Below the pieces are notes generated by a model. The model did not search any database and was not told the origin of the DNA. It worked only from the letters and a program-made list of their open reading frames with translations. From Micromonospora sp. HM5-17 (GTDB taxonomy: Bacteria; Actinomycetota; Actinomycetes; Mycobacteriales; Micromonosporaceae), in NCBI RefSeq assembly GCF_003762835.1, contig NZ_RJWA01000003.1, positions 806,001 through 870,000 on the forward strand: a stretch of 64,000 nucleotides of DNA, read 5' to 3'. Position numbers and translations under genes: made by a program. This document shows, piece by piece, positions 51,282-61,937 of the stretch; position 1 is the stretch's first letter, and each line of letters begins with the position of its first letter.

Positions 51282-52055
51282 GTGGGCGACTTCGTCCGGG
51301 TGGAGAGCAGCGACGGCATCGGCACGATCCGGCTGGAACGGCCGCCGATGAACGCGCTGAACACGCAGGTCCAGGAGGAACTGAGGGCCGCCGCCACCGA
51401 GGTCGCCGCCGACCCCGCCATCCGCGCCGTCGTCGTGTACGGCGGGGAGCGGGTCTTCGCGGCCGGTGCGGACATCAAGGAGATGGCCGACATGTCGTAC
51501 GTCGACATGGTGCAGCGGGCCGCCGACCTCTCCAGCGCGCTCGGCGCCCTCGCCCGGATCCCGAAGCCGGTGGTCGCGGCGATCACCGGGTACGCCCTCG
51601 GCGGCGGCTGCGAGCTGGCGCTGGCCTGCGACTGGCGGGTGGCGGCCGAGGACGCCAAGCTCGGCCAGCCGGAGATCAAGCTCGGCATCATCCCGGGTGC
51701 GGGCGGGACCCAGCGGCTCGCCCGGTTGATCGGCCCGGCCCGGGCCAAGGATCTGATCATGTCGGGCCGGATGGTCGACGCGGCCGAGGCGCTGCGGATC
51801 GGCCTCGTCGACCGGGTGGTCCCGGCCGAGTCGGTGTACGCCGAGGCGGTCGCCCTGGTCCGGCCGTACGTCACCGGCCCGGCCCAGGCGCTGCGGGCGG
51901 CGAAGCTGGCTGTCGACGGTGGGCTGGAGATGGACCTCGCCTCCGGGCTGGCCTGGGAGAGCCAGCTGTTCGCGGCACTGTTCGCCACCGAGGACCGCCG
52001 GGAGGGGATGGCCGCCTTCGTGGAGAAGCGCAAGCCGAACTTCACCGGGCGCTGA
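51282..52055 (+). CDS. Enoyl-CoA hydratase/isomerase
   Basis: 257-residue crotonase-fold enzyme of fatty acid or acyl-CoA metabolism. Oxyanion-hole segments [10 protein letters not shown] and [18 protein letters not shown] are present, and both catalytic glutamates of hydratases are retained (Glu in VAAEDAKLG and in [18 protein letters not shown]). GTG 51282 follows GGAGGTGGG. No beta-oxidation partner genes are adjacent. Convergent with the regulator gene downstream. Confidence 0.92.
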   Translation: MGDFVRVESSDGIGTIRLERPPMNALNTQVQEELRAAATEVAADPAIRAVVVYGGERVFAAGADIKEMADMSYVDMVQRAADLSSALGALARIPKPVVAAITGYALGGGCELALACDWRVAAEDAKLGQPEIKLGIIPGAGGTQRLARLIGPARAKDLIMSGRMVDAAEALRIGLVDRVVPAESVYAEAVALVRPYVTGPAQALRAAKLAVDGGLEMDLASGLAWESQLFAALFATEDRREGMAAFVEKRKPNFTGR

Positions 52056-52086
52056 CGGCCGGGGCTGGTCTGGCCCGGGGGCCCGG

Positions 52087-53055
52087 TCAGACCCAACCCC
52101 GCCGTACCGCCTCCATGCCGGCCTGGAAGCGCGTCTCGGCGCCCACCGATGCCATGATCTGGTGCACGCGGCGGTGTACGGTGCGCACGCTACAGCCCAG
52201 GGTCCGGGCGATGGTCTCGTCGGTGGCGCCACTGGCCAGCAGGCCGATCAGGTCGGTGTCCCGGGCGGAGAGCCCGGCGGGGCGACCCTGGCCGATCCGG
52301 TTGATCGCGACCGCCCGCTCCCACAGGGCCTCGAAGAGCGCGCTGAACGCGTCGAGCAACGACGAGGGGTACACCAGATAGGCGGCGTCGGCCAGGTAAC
52401 CGTCGCGCAGCACGGGGACCAGCGCGAGGCGGTCGTCGCAGATGACCAGCTTCATCGGCACATCCCGGGCGACCCGTGCCCGTTCACCCCGCTGGATCCC
52501 CTGCCAGATCTCGGCCATCCGCCCGGGGATGGCCAGCGCCGCCTGGTCGTACACCACCCGGTAGGTGAGTCCGCGATCGGTGAGCTGCTGGTTCTCCTCG
52601 GCGTTCCCCGCCACCGGGTTGTCCAGATAGGGCGGGCGGTCCAGGCCGCGGATCTGCACCCGGGCCTCGCGCTGCAACCGGACAAACGTGGCGCGGACGT
52701 TGGCCGCCCCCTCGATCACCTCGACGAGTTCGGCCGGGTGGTGCCGGACCGGGTCGCGCCGCCGGATCTCCTCGGCCAACTCGCGGGCGTGCGCGCGCAG
52801 GCGGAGCAGGTCCCGTTCCCGCTCGGCGATCAGCGACGCGGCGACCTGGTCGGGTGGCACCGCGGCGTACCGGGCCGGGCGTCCGGGCAGTCGGGTGACC
52901 AGGCCGCGGTCGACCAGCCGCCGGAGGGTCCGGGTCAACCGGGCCCGGGACAGCCCGAGTTCGTCGAGCAGTTCGTTGACGGTCGCCTGCCGGCGGCGCG
53001 CCAGCGTCTCGTAGACGGACTCCTCGGGACCAGGGATGCCCACCACATGCCACAT
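52087..53055 (-). CDS. TrmB-like/LuxR-type HTH regulator
   Basis: 322 residues. N-terminal TrmB-like winged helix (ATVNELLDELGLSRARLTRTLRRLVDRGLV), a middle region with a phospholipase-D-like or sensory fold (YRVVYDQAALAIPGRM, LVICDDRLALVPV) and a C-terminal LuxR HTH (LSARDTDLIGLLASGATDETIARTLGCSVRTVHRRVHQIM). ATG 53055 has GGAGGA upstream. Divergent from the sedolisin-kelch protease gene at 53262, so it is a candidate regulator of it. It converges with the enoyl-CoA hydratase gene. Confidence 0.88.
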   Translation of the reverse strand: MWHVVGIPGPEESVYETLARRRQATVNELLDELGLSRARLTRTLRRLVDRGLVTRLPGRPARYAAVPPDQVAASLIAERERDLLRLRAHARELAEEIRRRDPVRHHPAELVEVIEGAANVRATFVRLQREARVQIRGLDRPPYLDNPVAGNAEENQQLTDRGLTYRVVYDQAALAIPGRMAEIWQGIQRGERARVARDVPMKLVICDDRLALVPVLRDGYLADAAYLVYPSSLLDAFSALFEALWERAVAINRIGQGRPAGLSARDTDLIGLLASGATDETIARTLGCSVRTVHRRVHQIMASVGAETRFQAGMEAVRRGWV

Positions 53056-53120
53056 CCGCTTCCTCCGTCGGGTACCGGCCGGGTAGCCGGGCTTCGGCTC
53101 CGAGTCGGGAACCGGCCAAC

Positions 53121-53153
53121 TGTCCGGAACATGAACGCCCTGGGACATTGTCC
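53121..53153. promoter_or_regulatory. GGACA-t-TGTCC palindrome with upstream TGTCC half-site
   Basis: A perfect 11-base palindrome at 53143-53153 and a TGTCCGG half-site at 53121-53127, in the 206-base divergent region between the TrmB/LuxR regulator and the protease. Position and symmetry suggest an operator. Confidence 0.45.
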
Positions 53154-53261
53154 GGCTGATGATCAGGCTGACAAGATCATCCGTCGGTGCGCCCCGTCCG
53201 GGCCCCATCGACGCGGTCGGGCAGCGGGCCACCTGCCGGGAGCCCACCGAAGGAGTCATGG

Positions 53262-56200
53262 ATGGCCGAGCCCTTACGACCGGGACGGGTCCGCCGGGCC
53301 CTGCACCGGAGCAGACTTGTCGCCGCCGCCGCGCTCGCCCTGTTGATCGCCGGTCCGGCGGTGTTCGCGCCGCCGGCGCTGGCGAGTCCGGCGGAGTCAC
53401 CCGCCGCCCCACCGGCGAGCTGGCAGCGGCTCGGCTACCAGCCGGCCGGGTGCAACACCAGCACCCCGGGCACCGCGGCGGATGGCACCCCGCTGGCCCG
53501 CTGCTACGCGCTCGGCCTCGCCGCCGAGTCTGGCCGGTTGCGCCAGCAGGCCGCGGCGCCCCCGCCGACCGCGCTGGGACCCGCCGACATCCAGGCGGCG
53601 TACCGCCTGCCGGACGGCGGCGAGGGCCGGACGGTGGCCGTCGTGGTCGCGTTCGGCTACGCCGCGGCCGAGGCCGACCTGGCGGTGTTCCGGGCCCACT
53701 ACGGGTTGCCGCCGTGCACCTCCGCCAACGGCTGCTTCCGGAAGGTGGACCAGCGGGGCGGCACGGACTACCCGCGCGAGGACCCGGGCTGGTCGATCGA
53801 GGCGGCGCTCGACCTGGACGCGGTCTCCGCCGCCTGCCCGAAGTGCAACATCCTGCTCGTCCAGGCCGATGACAACTCCATGGCCAACCTCGGCGCCGCG
53901 GTCGACACGGCGGCCCGGCTGGGCGCGACGGCGATCTCCAACTCCTACGGCGTGGCCGGGGAGTACCGCTGGCAGTCCCGCTACAACGCCCACTACGACC
54001 ACCCGGGGATCGCGGTCACGGTCGCCAGCGGCGACGTCGGCTACGTGCAGAGCTACCCGGCGACCATCCCGAACGTGGTGGCCGTCGGCGGTACCCGGCT
54101 GACCCGGGACTCCTCGGCCCGCGGCTGGACCGAGACGGCCTGGTCGGAGGCGGGCAGCGGCTGCTCGTTCTTCGAGCCCCGGCCGGCGTACCAGGCCGAG
54201 CTGGACACCGGCTGCCCGGACACCCGGGCCACCGCCGACATCTCCGCGGTGGCCGACCCGGAGACCGGACTGGCCGTCTACAACACCTCCGGCCAGGACG
54301 GCTGGGCGCAGTACGGCGGCACGTCGCTGGCCGCCCCGCTGGTCGCGGCGATGTACGCGCTGGCCGGCACCCCGCTGCCGGGCAGCTACCCGGTGACCTA
54401 CCCGTACCGCGCGGACAAGCGCGGCCACCTCTTCGACATCACCGAGGGCAGCAACGGGTGGTGTGACACCGTGCTGTGCACCGCCGGCCCCGGCTGGGAC
54501 GGGCCGACCGGCGTCGGCTCCCCCAACGGGGTCGCCGCGCTGACCCTCGGCGAGTTCGGGCAGCTCGACGGCACCGTCTCCGGCACCAAGGGTGCCGGCC
54601 CGCTCGCCGGGGCGACGGTCACCGCCACCGACCGCGCGGGCGGGACGTTCCAGGCCGTGACCGACGCGGCCGGCCGGTACCAGCTGGCGTTGCCGGTGGG
54701 CGACTACCAGCTCACCGCCACCGCGTTCGGCTTCCGCGAGCAGACCCGCGCCATCACCGTCGGCGTCCGGGACAGCGCCTCGTACGCCTTCCAGCTCCCC
54801 TCGGTGCCGAGCCGCCGCCTCACCGGTACGGTCCGGGACGGCTCCGGGCAGGGCTGGCCGGTGTACGCGTCGATCCTCATCGACGGCTACCCGCACGGTC
54901 CGGTGTACACCGACCCGTTCACCGGCCGCTACCAGGTCGATCTGCCGACCGGTGCCGAGTACACGCTGCGGGTGTCCCCGGTGGACATGCCCGGCTACGT
55001 CACCAGCACGACGACGGTGGCCGTCGAGGCGCGCAAGCCCGGCCAGCCGCGCGAGGTGCGGCACGACGTGTCGCTCGCCGTCGACGCTAAGTCCTGCACC
55101 GCCCCCGGGTACACCAACCGGTACCGCGGGGTCAGCACCGACTTCACCGGTTGGGGCGACGCCGCCCGGGACGGCTGGCGGGTGACCGACGACGCCGGTT
55201 CCGGCCGGACCTGGCGGTTCGACGACCCCGGGGCCAAGGGCAACCTGACCGGCGGTAGCGGCGACTTCGCGATCGTCGACGGCTGGTACCGCCCCGGCGT
55301 GCAGGACACCAGCCTGATCAGCCCGCCGGTGGACCTCGGCGACGAGCAGGACCCGGTGATCGGGTTCGACACGCACTACTCGGCCTGGGACGAGCAGACC
55401 GCGGACGTCCTGCTCAGCCTGGACGACGGCGACACCTGGACGAGCGTCTGGCACGCCTCGACGCAGGATGTCCAGGGGCGGATCGAGATCCCCATCCCGC
55501 AGGCGGCTGGCCAGGACGGGGTGCTGGTCCGGTTCCGCTACCAGGGCGAGTACGACGACTGGTGGCAGCTGGACAACGTGTACGTGGGTAACCGGTCGTG
55601 CGTCCCGGTGCCCGGTGGACTGGTCGCCGGCCGGGTGCGGGACGACAACACCGGCGACGGGCTGACCGGCGCGACGGTGACCGCCAGCGGATCGGCCGCC
55701 GCCGCCACCAGCCAGGCCACGCCGCAGGACACCCGGCTCGCGGACGGCTTCTACTGGCTCTTCGCGCCGGGCACCGGCTCGGTCGAGCTGACCGCGACCG
55801 CTCCGCACTACGCGGACAGCACCGCGAGGGTGCGCATCGAGCCCGGCGGCGTGGTACGGCGGGACTGGCGGCTGGCGGCCGGCCGGCTGCGGGTCGGCCC
55901 GGCAGAGCTGTCGTTCGCCACCCGGCCCGGCGGGACCGGCCGCCGGACGGTGCGGCTGCGCAATGACGGCGACCAGCCGCTGCGGGTCCGCCTCGTCGAG
56001 CAGGACCGCGGCTACACGTCGGCCGACGGCCGCCCCCGGCCGAACGGGCCGGGAGCGCCGCTGATCCGCGTGGCCCAGGAGACCTCGGTCGCCGCCGGCG
56101 CGGCGTCCGGCGGGGCCCGCCCGGCGCCTACCGCCGCGCCCGCCGCCGGTGCCGCCACCGCCTGGACCCAACTGCCCGAGTACCCGCTGATCATCATGGA

Positions 56201-57221
56201 CAACCTGGTGGCCGACCAGGACGGCACGGTGTACTCGGTGGCCGGCACCGGGATCGAGGGCATCACGGCCCAGGGGTACGCCTACGACGAGCGCACCGGG
56301 GCCTGGCGGCGGATCGCCGACCTGCCCGAGCCGCGTCAGGCGCCGATCGGCGCGTTCGTCAACGGCCGGCTGCTGGCGGTGGGCGGCTGGGACGACGCGG
56401 GCGCCACCACCTCCACCACGTACTCCTACGACCCGCAGAGTGACCGTTGGTCCCGCCGGGCCGATCTGCCCGCTCCGGTGAGCGCGGGCGCGGCGGCCTC
56501 GGTCGACGGCCGGCTGTACGTGGTCGCCGGGTGTACGACGGGCGAGTGCGCACCGGCGTCCACCGCGACGTACCGCTACGACCCGGGCGCCGACACCTGG
56601 ACGCGGCTCGCCGACTACCCACAGGCGGTGGCCTTCCTCGGCTGCGCGGCGGCCGGCGACGGTCTGGTCTGCGCGGGTGGGGTCGACCCGGCCACCGGGG
56701 AGGTGAGCAGCGCCACCTACCGGTACTTCGCCGACGCGGACACCTGGGTGCGGATGGCGGACCTGCCGTTCCGGTCCTGGGGCATGGCCTACGCCGACGC
56801 CGGTGGCAAGTTCCAGGTGATCGGCGGGGTGGTCAACGATTCGGTGAGCAACCAGGCGGCCGAGTACGACCCGGCGACCAACGTCTGGTCGGCCCTGCCG
56901 AACGCGGCCAACGCCCTCTACCGGGGTGGTGCCGCGTGCGGCCTCTACCAGATCGGCGGCTCGGCGTACTCGTTCAACGCCACGCCGCTGGCCCAGCGGC
57001 TGCCCGGGTACGACGACTGCCTGCGCGGGTCGGCGGTGTCGTGGCTGTCGGTGAGCCGCACCGGTGAGCTGACGCTGCCGCCCGGCCGGTCGATCACGAT
57101 CACCGTCTCGGTCGCCGCTCCGGCCGCCGCGTCACCCGGTGAGTACGCCGCCCGGCTGGCCTTCGTGACGGACACCCCGTACCAGGTCGAGCCGATGCCG
57201 GTGACGATGCGGGTCCGCTAG
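53262..57221 (+). CDS. Secreted sedolisin (S53) peptidase with regulatory-like and kelch repeats
   Basis: 1319 residues. Signal peptide with [17 protein letters not shown], then an S53 catalytic domain: [14 protein letters not shown] (Glu and Asp of the Ser-Glu-Asp triad, about residue 180), SNSYGVAG, and [19 protein letters not shown] (Ser about residue 352). There is no long activation prosegment of the usual kind. Next come two carboxypeptidase-regulatory-like beta domains (about 430-620), a jelly-roll-like domain, another regulatory-like domain and, from about residue 970, a kelch-type propeller ([34 protein letters not shown]). ATG 53262 has AAGGAG upstream. A 13-bp hairpin follows the stop. 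Confidence 0.85.
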   Translation: MAEPLRPGRVRRALHRSRLVAAAALALLIAGPAVFAPPALASPAESPAAPPASWQRLGYQPAGCNTSTPGTAADGTPLARCYALGLAAESGRLRQQAAAPPPTALGPADIQAAYRLPDGGEGRTVAVVVAFGYAAAEADLAVFRAHYGLPPCTSANGCFRKVDQRGGTDYPREDPGWSIEAALDLDAVSAACPKCNILLVQADDNSMANLGAAVDTAARLGATAISNSYGVAGEYRWQSRYNAHYDHPGIAVTVASGDVGYVQSYPATIPNVVAVGGTRLTRDSSARGWTETAWSEAGSGCSFFEPRPAYQAELDTGCPDTRATADISAVADPETGLAVYNTSGQDGWAQYGGTSLAAPLVAAMYALAGTPLPGSYPVTYPYRADKRGHLFDITEGSNGWCDTVLCTAGPGWDGPTGVGSPNGVAALTLGEFGQLDGTVSGTKGAGPLAGATVTATDRAGGTFQAVTDAAGRYQLALPVGDYQLTATAFGFREQTRAITVGVRDSASYAFQLPSVPSRRLTGTVRDGSGQGWPVYASILIDGYPHGPVYTDPFTGRYQVDLPTGAEYTLRVSPVDMPGYVTSTTTVAVEARKPGQPREVRHDVSLAVDAKSCTAPGYTNRYRGVSTDFTGWGDAARDGWRVTDDAGSGRTWRFDDPGAKGNLTGGSGDFAIVDGWYRPGVQDTSLISPPVDLGDEQDPVIGFDTHYSAWDEQTADVLLSLDDGDTWTSVWHASTQDVQGRIEIPIPQAAGQDGVLVRFRYQGEYDDWWQLDNVYVGNRSCVPVPGGLVAGRVRDDNTGDGLTGATVTASGSAAAATSQATPQDTRLADGFYWLFAPGTGSVELTATAPHYADSTARVRIEPGGVVRRDWRLAAGRLRVGPAELSFATRPGGTGRRTVRLRNDGDQPLRVRLVEQDRGYTSADGRPRPNGPGAPLIRVAQETSVAAGAASGGARPAPTAAPAAGAATAWTQLPEYPLIIMDNLVADQDGTVYSVAGTGIEGITAQGYAYDERTGAWRRIADLPEPRQAPIGAFVNGRLLAVGGWDDAGATTSTTYSYDPQSDRWSRRADLPAPVSAGAAASVDGRLYVVAGCTTGECAPASTATYRYDPGADTWTRLADYPQAVAFLGCAAAGDGLVCAGGVDPATGEVSSATYRYFADADTWVRMADLPFRSWGMAYADAGGKFQVIGGVVNDSVSNQAAEYDPATNVWSALPNAANALYRGGAACGLYQIGGSAYSFNATPLAQRLPGYDDCLRGSAVSWLSVSRTGELTLPPGRSITITVSVAAPAAASPGEYAARLAFVTDTPYQVEPMPVTMRVR

Positions 57222-57233
57222 CCCGCCCCGCCT

Positions 57234-57271
57234 CGCGCCCGCCCGGTGGCACCGCGCGCCGGGCGGGCGCG
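57234..57271 (+). terminator. 13-bp hairpin after sedolisin gene
   Basis: CGCGCCCGCCCGG (57234-57246) pairs with CCGGGCGGGCGCG (57259-57271) around a 12-base loop, 12 bases after the stop codon. A likely terminator. Confidence 0.75.
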
Positions 57272-57346
57272 ACGCGTTGCGCGGGCCGCCCGCGCTCGAC
57301 CCGTGCCGGGCACCCACCTCAGGCGGTACCGGCGGTCGGCGCCGCT

Positions 57347-57742
57347 TCAGGTGGAGCGCTCGTAGCGTTCGGCGTACCGGCTCGCCGAACATCCGCCGGA
57401 AGTCCCGGACGATGTGTGGCTGGTCGGCATGGCCGAGCTCGGCCGCCAGCTCGGCCCAGTCGACCGGTTCGCCCCGGGCGAGTCGCTGGCCCACCTCGTG
57501 CAGTCGGTACCGGCGGATCACCCACTTCGACCGGCACGTCGACCGGACCGGGCGGGTCACGATGGAACACCTCGCGTGCGTCGACCGTCCGGTCGGATGG
57601 TCGGGACGGGAGCACCCAGGATCGGCCGAAAGCCCGCCGGCCGGAAGGCCACCCCGAACAGGTCGGTCCCGGTCAGCGAGAACGTCGTCGCGGCCTGGAG
57701 CCAGCCCGCCGCGTCGGCGCTGGACCACCTACTCGGCCTCAC
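57347..57742 (-). pseudogene. Decayed AraC-family regulator
   Basis: Pieces of one AraC-type protein lie in different minus-strand frames: [19 protein letters not shown] in one, [33 protein letters not shown] plus FRRMFGEP in another (residue blocks of the C-terminal HTH), and [10 protein letters not shown] ending at a stop (57347-57349) in a third. The N terminus and about 90-100 residues between the first two pieces are missing. No intact frame spans it. It lies between the sedolisin gene and the TPP-enzyme gene. Confidence 0.7.
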
Positions 57743-57839
57743 CGGGCCGGATCCCGGCCGGCCGCGCTGACCTTCTACCGGCCGGTAATCTCACAGCGAT
57801 CACCGTTGTGGATGTCGGCACGGCAGGACGGGAGCGGCG

Positions 57840-59459
57840 ATGGCAGACCGGATCGAGGGACACGGCGGCGACCTCGCCCTCGCGGCGGTGCGCGCGTACG
57901 GCGTGCGGGAGATGTTCACCCTCTCTGGCGGTCACGTGTTCCCGCTCTACGACGCGGCGCACCGTAGCGGGTTCCCCATCTACGACGTCCGGCACGAGCA
58001 GTCCGCCGTCTTCGCCGCCGAGGCGGTCGCCAAGCTACAGCGCCGGCCGGGGCTCGCGGTCCTCACCGCGGGGCCCGGGGTCACCAACGGCGTCTCCGGG
58101 CTGACCAGTGCGTACTTCAACGCGTCCCCGGTGCTGGTGCTCGGCGGCCGGGCGCCCGCCTTCCGCTGGGGGGCGGGGAGCCTCCAGGAGCTCGACCACG
58201 TCCCGCTGGTCGCCCCGGTGACCAAGCACGCCGCCACCGTCCTCGCCCCCGACGACATCGCCACCGCGGTCGCCGGTGCCCTCGACACCGCACTCACCCC
58301 GCACCGGGGTCCGGTCTTCCTCGATCTCCCCCTGGAGGTGGTCTTCTCCACCGGCGAGGCGGCGCCGCCGACGCCGACCGTACCGCTGATCGAGCCGGAT
58401 CCGGACGAGGTCGCCACCGCGGTCGGGCTGATCGCGCGGGCGCGGCGTCCGGTCATCGTCGCCGGCTCCGACGTGTACGCCGCGGACGCGGTCGAGGCGC
58501 TGCGTGCCGCCGCCGAGGCGCTGCGGGTGCCGGTCTTCACCAACGGGATGGGGCGGGGCGCGTTGCCACCCGGCCACCCGCTGCACTTCGCCAGGGCCCG
58601 CCGGGCCGCGCTCAGCGGGGCGGACGTGGTGGCGGTCATCGGCACGCCGCTCGACTTCCGGCTCAACTTCGGCGACTTCGGCGACGCCACGGTGGTGCAC
58701 GTGGTCGACGCCCCGAGTCAGCGGGCCCAGCACGTGCAGCCGGCGGTCAGCCCCGCCGGCGACCTGCGGTCGATCCTCACCGCGTTCGCGGACCACTCCG
58801 GCGACCGGGCCGACCACGAGTCCTGGATCGCCGACCTGCGGACCGCCGAGGACGCCGCCCGGGCCAGGGACGCCGAGGCGATGGTGGCCGAGACCGACCC
58901 GATCAAGCCGGCCCGGGTCTACGGCGAGCTGCGCCGGATCCTCGCCCCGGACGCGGTCACCATCGGCGACGGCGGCGACTTCGTCTCGTACGCCGGCCGC
59001 TACCTCGAACCGGTTCAGCCCGGCACCTGGCTCGACCCCGGCCCGTACGGATGCCTCGGCACCGGCATGGGGTACGCGATGGGAGCCCGGGTCACCTACC
59101 CGGACCGGCAGGTCTGTGTGCTGATGGGGGACGGGGCCGCCGGGTTCTCCCTGATGGACGTCGAGTCGCTGGTACGGCAGAAGCTGCCCGTGGTGATCGT
59201 GGTCGGCAACAATGGCATCTGGGGCCTGGAGAAGCACCCGATGCGCGCCATGTACGGCTACGACGTCGCCGCCGACCTGCAACCGGAGCTGCGCTACGAC
59301 CAGGTGGTGGCCGCGCTCGGCGGGGCGGGGGAGACGGTGGCGAAGGCGGCGGAGCTGGGGCCGGCACTGGAGCGGGCCTTCGCCGCGGGGGTACCGTACC
59401 TGGTCAATGTCCTGACCGACCCGGCCGACGCGTACCCGCGGTCGTCCACTCTGGCCTGA
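57840..59459 (+). CDS. Thiamine-diphosphate enzyme (acetolactate synthase-like)
   Basis: 539 residues with three TPP-enzyme domains. The catalytic Glu is in YDVRHEQSAVFAAEAVAK, and the metal/TPP-binding motif is GDGAAGFSLMDVESLV followed by VIVVGNNGIW. Central Rossmann domain VIVAGSDVYAADAVEAL. ATG 57840 (MADRIEGHGGDLALAAV). The family includes acetolactate synthase, 2-hydroxyacyl-CoA lyase and benzaldehyde lyase; there is no regulatory subunit gene nearby, so branched-chain synthesis is unlikely to be its main role. Confidence 0.85.
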   Translation: MADRIEGHGGDLALAAVRAYGVREMFTLSGGHVFPLYDAAHRSGFPIYDVRHEQSAVFAAEAVAKLQRRPGLAVLTAGPGVTNGVSGLTSAYFNASPVLVLGGRAPAFRWGAGSLQELDHVPLVAPVTKHAATVLAPDDIATAVAGALDTALTPHRGPVFLDLPLEVVFSTGEAAPPTPTVPLIEPDPDEVATAVGLIARARRPVIVAGSDVYAADAVEALRAAAEALRVPVFTNGMGRGALPPGHPLHFARARRAALSGADVVAVIGTPLDFRLNFGDFGDATVVHVVDAPSQRAQHVQPAVSPAGDLRSILTAFADHSGDRADHESWIADLRTAEDAARARDAEAMVAETDPIKPARVYGELRRILAPDAVTIGDGGDFVSYAGRYLEPVQPGTWLDPGPYGCLGTGMGYAMGARVTYPDRQVCVLMGDGAAGFSLMDVESLVRQKLPVVIVVGNNGIWGLEKHPMRAMYGYDVAADLQPELRYDQVVAALGGAGETVAKAAELGPALERAFAAGVPYLVNVLTDPADAYPRSSTLA

Positions 59460-59535
59460 CCGACCCGGCGGCGCGGGTGGGCGGCTCCGATCCCACACCG
59501 TCGGTGCGGCTCCGATTCCACACCGGCGGCGTGGC

Positions 59536-61146
59536 TCACCGCCCGGGGCCGAAGCGGTCCGGTGCCCAGAACCACTCCTCCGAGGCGCCGGCGTCGTCGT
59601 CCGCACCGGAGATGGTGACGTCGCTGACCTGGAGCGGAGGCGGTTCGGCGCCGTCCGGTGGCGGTGCGGTGAGCACGGAGCGGGGCCGGGGCGGACCGGC
59701 GGCGAGGAGCGGCAGCAGCAGGACCCCGAGGACGAGCGGGGCGGCCATGTAGCGGGCGGCCTGGGCGTTGTTGACCGCCAGGACCGAGAGCTGGTTGCCC
59801 AGGCTCAGCGCGGCGAGGACGAGCAGTGCCCGTTCCCGACGTCGCCAGGCCAGCAGCCCGACGACCAGGTACGCCAGGTAGGCCCAGGTGGCGCCGCGCC
59901 AGAGCAACCACTCGGGCCCGCTGACCCGACGGGTCAGGGCGTCCGCGAGCGACCCGGCCCGTTCGCTGACCGGCTGGCTGAACGCGACGGCCCGGACCCG
60001 GTCGTCCGCGAACCGCGGATCGTGGTCGAGGTAGATCGGCAGGGCCCAGGCGGTCGGGGTGCGGCTCAGCACCCCGGCCGGGGTGGGCCGCCAGGCGATC
60101 GAGGCCCGGCACCAGCGGGCCTTCAGGACGGTCATCGGCGCGCGTCGGGCCAGTCGCCACCAGGCGGCGAGGAGGTCGGCCCGCCGGGCGGCCGCCGCCC
60201 GGCGGTCGAAGTCGGCGTGGTGGACGGTGGGGTCGACGGTGTAGCAGTTGGCCGAGGAGCGCCAGTGCGCCAGCGGTGCCACCGTGGCCAGCAGCGCCGT
60301 CTCCTCGGCCGGGAAGTCCTGCGGGTCGGCGGCGTACCCGACCGCGAGGTCGGCGAGGAAGGTCTCGACCGCCACGATCGGGTCGCTGTCCCGAACCCCG
60401 ACCGCGGGCAGCAGGGCCCAGTTGGCCAGCAGGGCCACCGTCGTCGCCACCATCCCGGCCAGCAGTATCCGTAGCGCGGTCCGCCGGACCAGCAGCGCGA
60501 CCACGGCGACGACCGCCGCGACCAGGAACCCGTTCTGGCGGAACAGGCAGATCAGGGTCAGCGCGGCGACCACGGCAGCGAGCAGCGCCCGGGGAAACGC
60601 CGGGTGTCCGCCCGCCCGACGCCACGCGACCAGCCGGGCCAGCGTGCCGAGCAGGAAGACGTGGCAGATGACGTACGGCACGTCCGTCCAGACGCAGAGC
60701 ACGAAGGAGCCGACCGGCGGCAGCAGGACGACCGCGACGGCGGCGGCGCCCCAGCACCAGGCCGGGCCGCCGATCCGACGCAGCCCGGTGACGGCGTACG
60801 TCAACCCGGCGGCCAGCGCGCAGGCCTGGGCCAGGGTCAGCGCCCCGACCCCGCCGGTGAGCTGGATCGACAGCCAGACCAGCCCGGTGTAGGCGACCGG
60901 GTGGTGGCTGTTCCAGTTCCCGGTGGTCGCCTGCCAGACGTGGTCGAGCGAGTCCGGGCTGAACAGCCCCGGATACCTGGCGGCCCACCAGACGACCAGC
61001 ACGGCCTGCGTCAGGACGAAGGTGGTGCCGCCGAGTGGGGGCCGCCGCCGGTGCCGACGCCGCGCCGGCCCGTCCAGCGGGTCGGTGTGGCGGTCCGGCG
61101 ACGCCTCGGCCAGGTGGACCGGTCCGGCGACCACCTCGTGCGTCAT
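59536..61146 (-). CDS. Polytopic membrane protein (GT-C/mannosyltransferase-like)
   Basis: 536 residues with about 10 hydrophobic helices. The first extracytoplasmic loop has YPGLFSPDSLDHVWQATTGNWNSHHPV, reminiscent of GT-C-type glycosyltransferases or O-antigen-like proteins, split near residues 55-90. A long loop around residues 270-380 contains AVGYAADPQDFPAEE. The C-terminal tail is hydrophilic and Asp/Glu-rich. ATG 61146 has GGAGAGGGG upstream. No partner genes identify the acceptor. Confidence 0.65.
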   Translation of the reverse strand: MTHEVVAGPVHLAEASPDRHTDPLDGPARRRHRRRPPLGGTTFVLTQAVLVVWWAARYPGLFSPDSLDHVWQATTGNWNSHHPVAYTGLVWLSIQLTGGVGALTLAQACALAAGLTYAVTGLRRIGGPAWCWGAAAVAVVLLPPVGSFVLCVWTDVPYVICHVFLLGTLARLVAWRRAGGHPAFPRALLAAVVAALTLICLFRQNGFLVAAVVAVVALLVRRTALRILLAGMVATTVALLANWALLPAVGVRDSDPIVAVETFLADLAVGYAADPQDFPAEETALLATVAPLAHWRSSANCYTVDPTVHHADFDRRAAAARRADLLAAWWRLARRAPMTVLKARWCRASIAWRPTPAGVLSRTPTAWALPIYLDHDPRFADDRVRAVAFSQPVSERAGSLADALTRRVSGPEWLLWRGATWAYLAYLVVGLLAWRRRERALLVLAALSLGNQLSVLAVNNAQAARYMAAPLVLGVLLLPLLAAGPPRPRSVLTAPPPDGAEPPPLQVSDVTISGADDDAGASEEWFWAPDRFGPGR

Positions 61147-61508
61147 TGCACCCCTCTCCCTCGCTTCCCCGGCGCACACGCCGGACGGCACTGTGAGGGG
61201 TGCACTGCTGGGCCATGGTATGGCCGCGGGACAGCGGCGGTCGGTGGAATGTCCGACTCCCGCCGAATCCGGGCCGGCCGGCCCCATCCGGCCTGGACCG
61301 TCAGCCGGCCGTTCGGCGCCGCTCGGCCGGGGCGGCGCCGCGTCAGCCCGGTGGGTCAGGGGTGGGCGGCCGGCAGGTCGCGGGGGACCGGGTCAGTCGC
61401 GGGGGAGACCGTGTCGTCAGTCATCCGCGCCGAGGGGTGGGGCGAGCGCGGTCCGACCACGGCGCCGGCCGGGGTGGAAGGGGGGCCGCGCCGGCGGGCG
61501 GTCTCGGC
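61147..61508. other. Intergenic region, no gene seen
   Basis: 362 bases between the membrane protein and PLDc_N genes, both on the minus strand. A short direct repeat GTCGCGGGGGA occurs at about 61376 and 61396. It presumably holds the promoter for the membrane protein gene. Confidence 0.35.
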
Positions 61509-61910
61509 TCAGCTCTCCGGCTTGTCCGGCTCCCGGGGTGGCTCGCCGGCCTCCCGGCGCCGCAGCTCCTCCTCCCGGCGCCGCAGGTCCCGTTCCCACC
61601 GCTCGAACATCTCCCGGTCCTGCCGCGCCCGGCGCTCGTCCAGCGAGCGCAGGAACTCGGGGTCGTCGTCCGGGGCGAGGGGCCGGCGGTTGCGCCCGCC
61701 CAGGCCGGTGGAGGTACCGGCGGCGGGGAGCGGACGTCCGGCGGCGAACCAGACGATCGACCCGACGAGGGGGAAGAAGAGGATGATCAACACCCAGGCG
61801 ATCCGGGGGAGCGCCCGAATCTCGTCCTCCTCGGCGGAGAGGCAGCTGATCAGGGCGACCACGGCCAGGATGAGTTGCCCGATGGCGAGGAGCGCATAGA
61901 GGCGGACCAT
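61509..61910 (-). CDS. PLDc_N-domain membrane protein
   Basis: 133 residues with two helices (LYALLAIGQLILAVVALISCL and IAWVLIILFFPLVGSIVWFAAG), matching the N-terminal PLDc_N domain seen in cardiolipin synthases, but without the phospholipase domain. The C terminus is a charged coil (RRARQDREMFERWERDLRRR and onward), probably a cytoplasmic coiled coil. GTG or ATG near 61910 (MVRLYALLAIG). Confidence 0.82.
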   Translation of the reverse strand: MVRLYALLAIGQLILAVVALISCLSAEEDEIRALPRIAWVLIILFFPLVGSIVWFAAGRPLPAAGTSTGLGGRNRRPLAPDDDPEFLRSLDERRARQDREMFERWERDLRRREEELRRREAGEPPREPDKPES

Positions 61911-61937
61911 GTGGCCATGATGACGTACCCGATTGGC

